Assembly: GCA_002363515.1 (NCBI GenBank)
Contig: DEVX01000025.1
Coordinates: forward strand, 1 to 15,955
DNA length: 15,955 nt
Origin: Candidatus Saccharibacteria bacterium UBA3225
Lineage (GTDB): Bacteria; Patescibacteriota; Saccharimonadia; Saccharimonadales; Saccharimonadaceae
Reading direction: 5' to 3'
The translations under genes were made by a program, and so were the position numbers. Shown here one piece after another: positions 1-5,890 of this stretch. The stretch's first letter is position 1. Each line of letters begins with the position of its first letter. Under the pieces are notes generated by a model that had not been told where the DNA came from, searched no databases, and worked only from the letters and a program-made list of their open reading frames with translations.

Positions 1-1006
1 TCGCAACAGCCGACTACAAAGCCGCATGACATCCGGTATTGACGGAAATGGGCAACTAACGCTTAGAGGTAGAATCCAAAACAAATTACCTAGGACGCGC
101 GCTGGCAATGCGCGATTAGCCGAGGCACGCAGGAGCGCCCTCAGCACCGCAAGCGCCGACGTAACGAACAAGCGTATGCTAACAACCGCTGGCGTCGCCG
201 CTACAGCCGCAGGAATTGCCAATAAAGCCGATTCGCAAATCATCGACGACGAAATCGTCAATATGGCTAAGGATACCAATAACTACAACGTAGATACAAT
301 GGAGACGAGATTAACTGCACTCTTACATCAAGACAGTCTAAACGAAGGAGAGAAGATTGAAGCTAAAGCCTTGATGAAAAAGTTATCACAATCTGGCGGC
401 GACGGGAATAAGCGCTTGGCAAACATTGTTAGGAATACTAGTACAGAGACCAAGGCAAGCTCGGCGGGCAAACAGCTAATGGCCAATTACGCCACCAGTA
501 CCGATATTGCTGGCAATATTAGCAATAAAGATGCCTACGTAGCGCAATACCTACGAGATGTCCAGGCGGGTGCAGAAACGGTCGATAAGGAAAAAGTCAC
601 TACGGATACGTCATTCGACCAATGGTCCACTATGCAAATCAGAAAAGGCGATGGCGATCAGAATATAACAAATGAAGAGTTCGTCGCCACAAAACAACTA
701 GATGACGACCAGCGCCTACTGCAACAAAGTACAACAAGCCTTAAGCAAACATACAATACAGGCAACATTACATCTACTCGCGCAGAGCGTATTATGCAAA
801 ATGAGAATCTTAACAAGAAAGATGAACAACATAAGATATTCACTAATATTCAACAAAACAAAGATGACCCATTCAAAGACATATCTAGCGATAAGAATCC
901 TCATGTTACGCCAAGGCCAGGCAGTAGCGGTGGTGGCCGAAGCGGAAGCGGCGGAAACAACGGCGGAAGCGGCGGTGGCCGAAGCGGAAGCGGCGGAACC
1001 CCATAA
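1..1006 (+). CDS. 3' part of a large protein with Gly/Ser/Arg-rich tail, possibly a secretion-system component (5' end outside window)
   Basis: The frame is open from base 2 to the TAA at 1004-1006. The first ATG (base 26) has neither a Shine-Dalgarno site nor a -10 box at the spacing used by other genes here, so I read this as the C-terminal part of a longer protein. From that ATG it encodes 326 residues: a basic Arg-rich start (residues 15-37), a short hydrophobic Ala/Gly stretch (53-65), a long hydrophilic Asn/Thr/Lys/Asp-rich, probably helical region (70-280), and a low-complexity Gly/Ser/Arg tail (about 298-326). No catalytic motif is visible. A hydrophilic tail of this sort is known on VirB6/TrbL-like type IV secretion membrane proteins, but no membrane segment lies inside the window, so that identity is inference only. 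Transcription should stop at the hairpin at 1021-1059. Confidence 0.6.
   Translation, partial: RNSRLQSRMTSGIDGNGQLTLRGRIQNKLPRTRAGNARLAEARRSALSTASADVTNKRMLTTAGVAATAAGIANKADSQIIDDEIVNMAKDTNNYNVDTMETRLTALLHQDSLNEGEKIEAKALMKKLSQSGGDGNKRLANIVRNTSTETKASSAGKQLMANYATSTDIAGNISNKDAYVAQYLRDVQAGAETVDKEKVTTDTSFDQWSTMQIRKGDGDQNITNEEFVATKQLDDDQRLLQQSTTSLKQTYNTGNITSTRAERIMQNENLNKKDEQHKIFTNIQQNKDDPFKDISSDKNPHVTPRPGSSGGGRSGSGGNNGGSGGGRSGSGGTP
932..998 (+). repeat. Perfect 25-nt direct repeat encoding the Gly/Ser/Arg tail
   Basis: Bases 932-956 recur exactly at 974-998. The copies start 42 nt (14 codons) apart, so they stay in frame and encode the same peptide, rich in Gly with Arg and Ser (GGRSGSGG). The part between them is also Gly-rich. 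This looks like recent in-frame duplication within a low-complexity linker or tail. Confidence 0.85.
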
Positions 1007-1020
1007 TCCGACACGAGCTC

Positions 1021-1059
1021 ATATAAAAATACCCCAGTCGTCTGGGGGTATTTTTATAT
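1021..1059. terminator. Strong bidirectional rho-independent terminator
   Basis: The two arms (1021-1037 and 1042-1059) pair almost perfectly, with one extra G, around a TCGT loop. The core is ATACCCCAG against CTGGGGGTAT. It is flanked by A-rich sequence on the left and T-rich sequence on the right, so each strand reads a GC stem followed by a U run. It sits exactly between two convergent genes, ending 15 bases after the plus-strand stop and one base before the minus-strand stop, and can serve both. Confidence 0.92.
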
Positions 1060-1785
1060 CTATAATATCTTTTCGCAAATACAATTATTTGCTTTTCGCA
1101 TTGCCGACAACCGTTCGTCGGTGCCCTTAATCGTCCAGACTAAAATCGGCTTCCGAAGGCTACGCAGAGTATCAATTACCGGAATGTCTAAATCATTTTT
1201 GTCTACGGAAATAAAATCACTCAAAAACATCGACCAGTTTACAGCTCTTCGAAAGACCCAATTCTTAATGCCTTTAACGTCCTTAAACATACTGTTCGAA
1301 AATAGCTGCCCAACCGGTCGATCGCGAAATAGATGTCTCAGTTTTCGCACAATCAGTGGGTGAAAACTTTTTAGGGCGTAATCCCCAACATATCCATCGA
1401 GCAATTGCACCAAGGCTTTTTCAAGCTTACCTACGGGAGCATCAGATTTTAATTCGATAATAATTGGCACAGCCCCGTTTATTAACGCCAAAACATCTTT
1501 TAGCAAAGGAATGCGCTCATCTGTTCCACAGAGCCGATATTTTTTAAGCTTTGCTGCAGATAGAGTTTTTATCTCGACATCTGCACCGCACATCCGTTTG
1601 ATATTATCGTCATGAAAAACCACCACGCGCCCATCGGCTAACAAGTGGACATCCAACTCAATAATATAGCCGGCGCGCACCGCCGCACCAAAAGCCGTCA
1701 TTGAATTTTCTGGCACACTGCCACCGTGAAGGCCGCGATGCGCTATTAACGACGAGAATAGAAAATCTAGATTTTTCTTGCGCAT
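1060..1785 (-). CDS. Glycerophosphodiester phosphodiesterase (GDPD family)
   Basis: This enzyme hydrolyses glycerophosphodiesters to sn-glycerol 3-phosphate and an alcohol. Of the 241 residues, the GDPD signature is clear: IAHRG at 14-18 (catalytic His16, Arg17), PENS at 25-28 (metal ligand Glu26), IELDVH at 42-47 (Glu43, Asp45), DG at 51-52, FHDD with His58, IIELK at 109-113, and LVWT near 215-218. No signal peptide or membrane segment is seen, so it is probably cytosolic. The C-terminus is slightly shorter than usual, lacking a clear final (T/S)D-x-P motif. I chose ATG at 1785 because it forms TAATG with the flavodoxin stop; the longer frame to 1809 would need a TTG start. It is the last gene of a three-gene operon and probably depends on translational coupling, since no Shine-Dalgarno site is obvious. 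Confidence 0.9.
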   Translation of the reverse strand: MRKKNLDFLFSSLIAHRGLHGGSVPENSMTAFGAAVRAGYIIELDVHLLADGRVVVFHDDNIKRMCGADVEIKTLSAAKLKKYRLCGTDERIPLLKDVLALINGAVPIIIELKSDAPVGKLEKALVQLLDGYVGDYALKSFHPLIVRKLRHLFRDRPVGQLFSNSMFKDVKGIKNWVFRRAVNWSMFLSDFISVDKNDLDIPVIDTLRSLRKPILVWTIKGTDERLSAMRKANNCICEKIL

Positions 1786-2318
1786 TAAATAGCCAATTGA
1801 TCCACCCAATAATATACTTGCTTACGACCGCCAGGTTGGCGCGCAAGTTCGCCCGACATCGCAAAGCCCTGTTCTGGAGCAGACCCGACGGCTTTTTCGG
1901 CCACAACACGAAAAGTATCTACTTCGCCCGAACCACCATGCGTACAAAACGGAATTACAATCTTACCCGTGAAGACATGTTTTTCCAAGAATGTATACAT
2001 AATCATTGGCAAATCGCTACACCAAATCGGATAGCCAATAAAAATCGTGTCATAATCGTCAAAATCTGGCACATCCTCGGCATATTCAGGGCGCTCTTGC
2101 ATGGCACGTTCTTCTGTCGCTTTTACAAGCTTTTGGTCGTAGCTATCTGGATATGGTTCTTTTGGCATAATCTGAAAGCTAGTGACATCATGCCCATCTT
2201 CTTTAAGCTTTGCTACAATCGCATCTGCCATCATTGCCGTATTGCCGACTTCATTCTTCTCGCCAGCAACAATATCCTCGCCACCTGCCGAGAAGAAACA
2301 TACTAATACCTTACTCAT
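1785..2318 (-). CDS. Flavodoxin family protein (Flavodoxin_4-like)
   Basis: A 177-residue single-domain flavodoxin-fold protein, expected to bind FMN non-covalently and carry electrons in the cytosol. Visible landmarks are the N-terminal strand and phosphate-binding loop (VLVCFFSAGG, then a short insert and GNT at 25-27), the YP..Y motif near 56-60, DYDTIFIGYPIWCSDLP (about 88-104), which frames the flavin, and the IPFCTHGGSG segment (about 122-131) typical of the Flavodoxin_4 group. The insert inside the P-loop is longer than in classical flavodoxins. The start is fixed by AGGAGG 4 nt upstream, which overlaps the TAG stop of the preceding cyclophilin-like gene; the two genes are 8 nt apart. 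Flavodoxin_4 proteins are often next to, or fused with, cyclophilin-like domains, so the pair probably acts together. The electron partner is unknown. Confidence 0.9.
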   Translation of the reverse strand: MSKVLVCFFSAGGEDIVAGEKNEVGNTAMMADAIVAKLKEDGHDVTSFQIMPKEPYPDSYDQKLVKATEERAMQERPEYAEDVPDFDDYDTIFIGYPIWCSDLPMIMYTFLEKHVFTGKIVIPFCTHGGSGEVDTFRVVAEKAVGSAPEQGFAMSGELARQPGGRKQVYYWVDQLAI

Positions 2319-2326
2319 TTTTCCTC

Positions 2327-2857
2327 CTATTTAAAAAATTCTACCGTAACTTTTCCATTGCCCATTACACTCTCAAGCGATTCCGGGCTCACGATTCTAC
2401 CCAAACGCGTATATTCATACTGCGTATCAAAAGATTTATAGAAAATCACTATTGTATTGTCGCCATATAACATTACATCACCAGCATTAATGTGCTCTGG
2501 CTTATAGTTTTTCACAGGCAAAGTGTCGCTGCCCGTATAGTATTTTTCATTATTATTCAAATCAAGCATCTCTAGCTCAAACGGGGTAGAGGTTGCAAAC
2601 TCTTGGCCAGCCTTACCAGGATTGACAGACATTAAATAGCTTTCGCCATTTACTCTAATTGAAATATATTTAATACCCGTATTTTCCTCCTCTTTTTGTA
2701 CTTCTGATTCGGCTTCGACTGACACGTCTTGAGCTTTCTTGCGTTTTTCTTTCTTAATTGATTCGAAGCCAGTCCTCATGAAAATGGACATGCCAACCAT
2801 CGCAATAACCATTGTTGCCAAGATCAAGATGATTTTCTTTTTATCACTACTTTCCAT
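2327..2857 (-). CDS. Membrane-anchored cyclophilin-like fold protein
   Basis: This 176-residue protein has a Lys-rich N-terminus, one hydrophobic helix (about residues 8-27), a charged linker rich in Lys and Glu (30-60), and a C-terminal domain (about 62-176) that matches the bacterial cyclophilin-like fold family. Its hallmarks are TPFELEMLDLNNNEKYY, INAGDVMLYGDNTIVIFYKSF and YEYTRLGRI. The positive N-terminus and lack of a signal-peptidase site suggest an anchor with the domain outside. The family resembles cyclophilin in fold but is not established as a prolyl isomerase. It is the first gene of the operon with flavodoxin and GDPD and diverges from the MerR gene. The ATG at 2857 has only a weak Shine-Dalgarno-like GAGACGA upstream. 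Fold assignment is fairly sure; function is unknown. Confidence 0.82.
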   Translation of the reverse strand: MESSDKKKIILILATMVIAMVGMSIFMRTGFESIKKEKRKKAQDVSVEAESEVQKEEENTGIKYISIRVNGESYLMSVNPGKAGQEFATSTPFELEMLDLNNNEKYYTGSDTLPVKNYKPEHINAGDVMLYGDNTIVIFYKSFDTQYEYTRLGRIVSPESLESVMGNGKVTVEFFK

Positions 2858-2875
2858 TAGCGTTTTCGTCTCGCT

Positions 2876-2898
2876 TTGTTATACTATATATTGTACAA
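2876..2898. promoter_or_regulatory. Divergent promoter region with possible MerR operator dyad
   Basis: The 46-bp gap between the divergent cyclophilin-like and MerR genes holds a TTGT-N15-ACAA dyad (2876-2879 and 2895-2898) spanning AT-rich -10-like hexamers on both strands: plus TATACT 2880-2885 or TATATT 2887-2892, minus TATAAC 2883-2878. MerR-family activators bind dyads between -35 and -10 boxes, so this is the likely operator. The half-sites are short and no good -35 was found, so confidence is limited. Confidence 0.35.
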
Positions 2899-2903
2899 CA
2901 GAT

Positions 2904-3326
2904 ATGCTCGAACAGAAAATTTACAGCCTAGAAGAGGCAGGGCAGAAAACAAATTTAAGTGCAAAAATACTGCACTCTTTTTGCGATCATAATCTTATTC
3001 CTGGAGTTAAGCCCGGCACGAAAGCGCCACGCTTCGACGAATACGACATCCAATGGATCAAGATTGTCGATAACCTCAAACATTGCCGCATGACCAACGA
3101 TGAGATATACAAATACGCTCAACTTTTCGCCAAAGGTAGTACGACTATACCAGAACGCAAAGCAATGCTCAAAGAAAAGGCCCAGGAACTTGAAGCCGAA
3201 ATGTACGAGCTCCAAGCCAGTCTCGACTATATCAATTATCGCCAGCAATATTACGACCGCATCCTCGAACAAGATATCGACGGTGCCGCCGAAGTTCTGC
3301 TTGAATCAGATATGTGCATGTTTTAG
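2904..3326 (+). CDS. MerR-family transcriptional regulator
   Basis: A 140-residue DNA-binding regulator. Residues 7-75 form the winged-helix MerR domain: YSLEEAGQKTNLSAKILHSF (helix-turn-helix), PRFDEYDIQWIKIV (the usual R-[YF]..D...I wing) and CRMTNDEIYKYAQL. Residues about 88-125 form a dimerising coiled coil (ERKAMLKEKAQELEAEM, LDYINYRQQYY), as in the AdhR/NmlR-like branch. There is no clear cysteine metal-binding pattern at the C-terminus, although Cys138 lies next to the end. The start at 2904 is chosen because the fold begins there; the open frame upstream to 2739 only shadows the cyclophilin-like gene. Its divergent position suggests it controls the flavodoxin operon and itself. Its stop interlocks with the pgeF stop (TTTTAG). 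Confidence 0.87.
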   Translation: MLEQKIYSLEEAGQKTNLSAKILHSFCDHNLIPGVKPGTKAPRFDEYDIQWIKIVDNLKHCRMTNDEIYKYAQLFAKGSTTIPERKAMLKEKAQELEAEMYELQASLDYINYRQQYYDRILEQDIDGAAEVLLESDMCMF

Positions 3327-4096
3327 TCTTTTAGCCAGATTAGTGCTAAATTGCGAAAATGCTTTTCGCTTTCAATATTCCCTCTATAGGAATTAATCAA
3401 ATCCTTATGACAAACTGTACACAGGCCAGAGTCGATAATATTTTCCATTTTTACGCCAGCTCTCTCTAGCAACCAAGTATTACAACGTACCGTATCGATG
3501 TGGAATTTGCCACCTTTTTTCTCGGTTATCTCCTCAATTATCTCCGGGTACGCCTTCGCAAACTCGTCATATACATCCTGGTCGACTTCAAAATGATCCT
3601 GACGAATACTCGGACAAATCACGCAGGCTAAATCCGAGGTTCTCGTATTATACTCTGCAATCATTTTACGAAGCCCATTCTGGGCAATTTTCTGCAAAGT
3701 GCCACGCCAACCTGAATGAATGTTCGCAATTGCATGATGTACTGGATCATACATTAATAAAGAGATGCAATCTGCAACTTTAGTACACAAAACAGCACCA
3801 CGCTTTGCGGTCACTAATCCGTCCGTATCCTTAAATTCGCGCACTGCGTCGTCATATTCTGCCACCACATCAGTATGCGCCTGAAACGGCATTATAAAAT
3901 CGTCAACACTAACACCAAGCTCACTCGCAATTCCAGAATAATCCACCTCTGGCGAAATTGGCTCATAGTGATACCTCTTTGCGCCTCGAATTGCAAAAGC
4001 CGCACCAAGTTCAGGATACTTCTCAAGCTCAGGAAAAACTAGATACTCAGCCTTCTCGCCCACAATATGCTTTACGCGGTCATTGTCTAGCATCAT
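3323..4096 (-). CDS. pgeF: Laccase-domain protein PgeF/YfiH (peptidoglycan editing factor, multicopper polyphenol-oxidase fold)
   Basis: A 257-residue cytosolic enzyme of the YfiH/YlmD family. Members have been linked to removal of wrongly built peptidoglycan precursors (PgeF) and to purine nucleoside phosphorolysis. The three metal ligands are present: His74 in PFQAHTD, Cys110 in KVADCISLLMYDP, and His127 in IHSGWRGT. Other family landmarks are TDGLVT (91-96), PSIRQDHFEV (162-171), FHIDT (198-202), SGLCTVC (223-229), NSYR (235-238) and RNLALIWL near the end. Length is normal. The start ATGATG at 4096-4091 has no Shine-Dalgarno site; the first ATG overlaps the TGA of a small upstream ORF (ATGA), which points to translational coupling. 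The stop overlaps that of the convergent MerR gene by 3 bases. Confidence 0.93.
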   Translation of the reverse strand: MMLDNDRVKHIVGEKAEYLVFPELEKYPELGAAFAIRGAKRYHYEPISPEVDYSGIASELGVSVDDFIMPFQAHTDVVAEYDDAVREFKDTDGLVTAKRGAVLCTKVADCISLLMYDPVHHAIANIHSGWRGTLQKIAQNGLRKMIAEYNTRTSDLACVICPSIRQDHFEVDQDVYDEFAKAYPEIIEEITEKKGGKFHIDTVRCNTWLLERAGVKMENIIDSGLCTVCHKDLINSYRGNIESEKHFRNLALIWLKD

Positions 4097-4191
4097 TCGC
4101 TACAAGCCCAAAGCTCTTCATTGTCGTCGTCGTCGCGGCTTTGCTCAAGCTCTTGAATGGCCTTTTCCTCTTCGCTATTATCCTGGTCCAT
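4093..4191 (-). CDS. Small acidic 32-residue ORF coupled to pgeF
   Basis: This ORF encodes 32 residues, 14 of them Asp or Glu and only 2 Lys or Arg, with an Asp4 run and the end LWACSE. It may be a helix (EEEKAIQELEQ). Three things support it: a TATAAT box lies exactly 6 nt before this ATG, the spacing seen at the other leaderless genes; its TGA overlaps the first ATG of pgeF (ATGA); and pgeF itself has no ribosome-binding site. An in-frame ATG 18 bases upstream (4209) would give 38 residues but lies upstream of the -10 box. I recognise no family. It may be a small protein, or a leader cistron whose translation delivers ribosomes to pgeF. Confidence 0.6.
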   Translation of the reverse strand: MDQDNSEEEKAIQELEQSRDDDDNEELWACSE

Positions 4192-4197
4192 ATCTAT

Positions 4198-4225
4198 ATT
4201 ATATCTCATTCCGCGCTGCGGCCAA
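4198..4225 (-). promoter_or_regulatory. Promoter of the small acidic ORF-pgeF operon
   Basis: Minus strand: -35-like TTGGCC (4225-4220), 16-bp spacer, perfect -10 TATAAT (4203-4198), then 6 nt (ATAGAT) and ATG. Transcription would begin at the start codon. Confidence 0.6.
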
Positions 4226-4266
4226 CAACACCGATTAGAAACATTTAGCTATTACGCACAATAGGA

Positions 4267-4272
4267 TATACT
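4267..4272 (+). promoter_or_regulatory. -10 box of the 4279 gene (leaderless arrangement)
   Basis: TATACT is followed by 6 nt (GAGCAT) and the ATG at 4279. No good -35 and no TGn extension are seen, so the call rests on the hexamer and on the spacing shared with the other genes. Confidence 0.5.
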
Positions 4273-4278
4273 GAGCAT

Positions 4279-4869
4279 ATGAAATTACGCCTAGATCACG
4301 ATCAAGTTGACATAGACAACATCGACTACATAAGCGAGCGTACGACCATACGCATCATGGTTCAGTTCAAATGGAACGACGAGAAATATTATGTCGTAAA
4401 TCGAGAGATTTCCCTATATGACGCAGCCGAAGATGGCAACAATGCAGTATTTTATAATGCTCCAGAATTTATAATTGACGGAGCAAACCTAAACGAATCT
4501 ACAATCTCCAAGGCAGTAGTTGCATTTCTTGCGCACTTCAAGCTATATATGTATTCATATTCAATAGCAGGACATAAATCCTACGTCTCCTACAATAGTA
4601 GTGCGCAAACCACACAGTTAGGCTTAAAATTCCAACCAGCCTACCACGACACAAATATCTTCATAGAGGCAATTGCGCAAACCGAGGACGGCATTGACTA
4701 CAATCAAATTTTCGACACACGGATCAAGGGCGCAGTCAAGAGCATAAGCGACGAAGATTTAGTAAGAATAGGCTACAGCGACGATGAAGATTACATCCGC
4801 ACCGCTACATTACTAAAAGAGAGCGAAATGCCACAAGAACTATTAAAATGGACCGAGTTTAAGGCTTAA
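4279..4869 (+). CDS. Hypothetical protein, 196 residues
   Basis: I do not recognise a family. The protein is soluble-looking, with no signal peptide or membrane helix. It has many alternating hydrophobic and polar residues suggesting beta strands in the first two thirds (TTIRIMVQFKWNDEKYYVV, AVFYNAPEFIIDG), a Tyr-rich segment (LYMYSYS, about residues 89-95), and a more helical acidic C-terminus (SISDEDLVRIGYSDDEDYI). There are no cysteines and no obvious catalytic motif. The start is supported by a -10 box 6 nt upstream; there is no Shine-Dalgarno site. It is transcribed alone, divergently from the small acidic ORF, and is followed by a weak hairpin (4885-4902) without a T run. Coding confidence comes from length, clean boundaries and promoter placement. 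Confidence 0.75.
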   Translation: MKLRLDHDQVDIDNIDYISERTTIRIMVQFKWNDEKYYVVNREISLYDAAEDGNNAVFYNAPEFIIDGANLNESTISKAVVAFLAHFKLYMYSYSIAGHKSYVSYNSSAQTTQLGLKFQPAYHDTNIFIEAIAQTEDGIDYNQIFDTRIKGAVKSISDEDLVRIGYSDDEDYIRTATLLKESEMPQELLKWTEFKA

Positions 4870-4942
4870 GTAGACGGCTTTATTTGCTTTTATTAAAAAG
4901 CATTGGGCGAACCTTGGGCTCTCATCCTGCGCTGTAGCCAAC

Positions 4943-4964
4943 AAAAAAAAGTCCTACGGACTTT
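4943..4964 (-). terminator. Rho-independent terminator of tRNA-Gln
   Basis: On the minus strand AAAGTCC, loop GTA, GGACTTT runs into eight T residues. It begins 6 bases after the CCA end of the tRNA. Confidence 0.88.
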
Positions 4965-4970
4965 CTTGAT

Positions 4971-5045
4971 TGGCTGGACCGGCAGGATTCGAACCTGCGA
5001 ATGCTGGGACCAAAACCCAGTGCCTTACCACTTGGCGACGGTCCA
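4971..5045 (-). tRNA. trnQ: tRNA-Gln (anticodon UUG)
   Basis: The minus strand folds as a full cloverleaf: 7-bp acceptor (TGGACCG/CGGTCCA), D arm GCC/GGC, anticodon stem CTGGG/CCCAG around loop TTTTGGT (anticodon TTG), and T arm GCAGG/CCTGC with loop TTCGAAT. The discriminator is G and the 3' CCA is genome-encoded. Anticodon UUG reads Gln CAA and, by wobble, CAG. Length is 75 nt with CCA. Confidence 0.97.
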
Positions 5046-5055
5046 ATCTTTCAAA

Positions 5056-5084
5056 ATTCTATCACAAAAAGAAATCTTTGTCGA
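5056..5084 (-). promoter_or_regulatory. Promoter of tRNA-Gln
   Basis: Minus strand: -35 TCGACA (5084-5079, 5 of 6 matches to consensus), 17-bp spacer, -10 TAGAAT (5061-5056, 5 of 6). The -10 ends 10 nt before the mature tRNA 5' end, so only a few nucleotides of 5' leader would be made. It lies just past the terminator of the upstream minus-strand gene. Confidence 0.75.
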
Positions 5085-5096
5085 ATAAGGTTACAT

Positions 5097-5122
5097 AAAA
5101 AGGTCTCCCACTAGGGGAGACC
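5097..5122 (-). terminator. Rho-independent terminator of the 5726 gene
   Basis: Minus strand: GGTCTCCC, loop CTAGT, GGGAGACC followed by TTTTT. The 8-bp GC-rich stem lies about 35 nt after the TAA of the minus-strand gene and just before the tRNA promoter, keeping the two transcription units apart. Confidence 0.9.
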
Positions 5123-5156
5123 ACGAAGGCGCTACAAAGCTACGCATAACAAAAAG

Positions 5157-5726
5157 TTACAGCGACATAACAATGATGACGGTATTCGAAACATATACAG
5201 CATCATCCTCTAACCAAATCCATGCTTCATAGTCGTACCCACTCCCAGGCGAAACAAACTGGCACCCACTTTTATCGGGTAACAAATCAAAATAATAATC
5301 AGCAATAATGTCCTTTGAATGATCTACCGTAACATAGAGCCGCCCATTTTGGTTTACCGACATACTACCGTAAATTTTAGATTTACGCGCATAGAAATCA
5401 CGCTCGATGGCCTTATATAAAGCCCCTCCCGCTTTAGCGGTAATCGAATCGCAGTCTCCAGTCGTAACATCACAATAATATACTTCGCTCAACATAGGCG
5501 GTATCGTCTCGCTTGAATTTGGCCCATACGTAAACCGATGCAGCGTACCCGACTCGGCAGACGATAGTCCAAAATTGAAGTATGCCAAATTGTCAGGCTC
5601 CATACCGGCTTTATCATGAAACTCACGCAATGCGGCTAACGGGATCTTAATTAAACCAGGTCTTACCGCATGAACTTTTGAAGCTACCAACGCGTTATAA
5701 AGGTCATTTCGGCTATCAGCATTCAT
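5157..5726 (-). CDS. Hypothetical protein, 189 residues
   Basis: No family recognised. The ATG at 5726 is chosen because GGAGG lies 8 nt upstream; the frame extends to 5837 but the added part is AT-rich intergenic sequence. The protein starts with a short helical, polar segment (NADSRNDLYNALVASKV), then a mixed alpha/beta domain: LAYFNFGLSS, HRFTYG, a CDVTTGDC segment with paired cysteines (about residues 85-92), ALYKAIERDFYARK, then a strand-rich stretch (GRLYVTVDHS, ADYYFDLLP) and a hydrophobic C-terminal strand (VSNTVIIVMSL). No signal peptide or clear membrane helix. It is monocistronic with its own terminator. Its shape is loosely like that of small beta-sandwich or immunity-type proteins, but there is no motif to support a function. 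Confidence 0.75.
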   Translation of the reverse strand: MNADSRNDLYNALVASKVHAVRPGLIKIPLAALREFHDKAGMEPDNLAYFNFGLSSAESGTLHRFTYGPNSSETIPPMLSEVYYCDVTTGDCDSITAKAGGALYKAIERDFYARKSKIYGSMSVNQNGRLYVTVDHSKDIIADYYFDLLPDKSGCQFVSPGSGYDYEAWIWLEDDAVYVSNTVIIVMSL

Positions 5727-5764
5727 ACTTTTTACCTCCGTTATTAATGTGCAAAATCTACAAA

Positions 5765-5794
5765 TATATAATCCTAAAATTATAAAATCCGCAA
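5765..5794 (-). promoter_or_regulatory. Possible promoter of the 5726 gene
   Basis: Minus strand: TTGCGG (5794-5789), 18-bp spacer, TATATA (5770-5765). This would give a leader of about 30 nt containing the GGAGG site. Other AT-rich hexamers nearby make the choice uncertain. Confidence 0.35.
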
Positions 5795-5804
5795 GCATTA
5801 GCAT

Positions 5805-5833
5805 TTGACTAAAACGGCAATCTGTGATATAAT
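5805..5833 (+). promoter_or_regulatory. Upstream promoter of the ABC operon
   Basis: TTGACT (5805-5810), 17-bp spacer, TATAAT (5828-5833): 11 of 12 consensus bases at optimal spacing. It would start a transcript about 50 nt before the ATPase gene. Confidence 0.72.
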
Positions 5834-5857
5834 ACAAACATATATGCTCCTAGTCTT

Positions 5858-5884
5858 TTGACTCGAGCTCTTTCTTGCTAAAAT
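5858..5884 (+). promoter_or_regulatory. Proximal promoter of the ABC operon (leaderless arrangement)
   Basis: TTGACT (5858-5863), 15-bp spacer, TGC-extended TAAAAT (5879-5884), then 6 nt and the ATG at 5891. The short spacer may be offset by the extended -10. Confidence 0.6.
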
Positions 5885-5890
5885 ATATTT

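Noticed and set aside
641..685. EF-hand-like calcium loop (GDGDQNITNEEF) in the first protein
   Set aside because: Aligned to a 12-residue EF loop, position 1 is Lys and the central Gly is missing; it is isolated in low-complexity sequence.
1701..2306. A 201-codon plus-strand open frame and several others opposite real genes
   Set aside because: They lie antisense to the flavodoxin and other well-supported genes, have no promoter or ribosome-binding site and give low-complexity or atypical proteins.
2739..2903. N-terminal extension of the MerR frame
   Set aside because: It overlaps the cyclophilin-like gene in antisense and encodes a hydrophobic shadow of its anchor; the MerR fold starts at 2904.
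4885..4902. Hairpin TGCTTTT/AAAAGCA after the 4279 gene as a terminator
   Set aside because: The stem is AT-rich and no T run follows on the plus strand; support is too weak.
5727..5837. N-terminal extension of the 189-residue protein
   Set aside because: The GGAGG site sits 8 nt before the ATG at 5726, and the upstream part is AT-rich promoter-like sequence.
5844..5861. Five-residue ORF (MLLVF) in the ABC leader as an attenuator peptide
   Set aside because: It has no ribosome-binding site, no alternative hairpins and no regulatory codons; it is likely chance.
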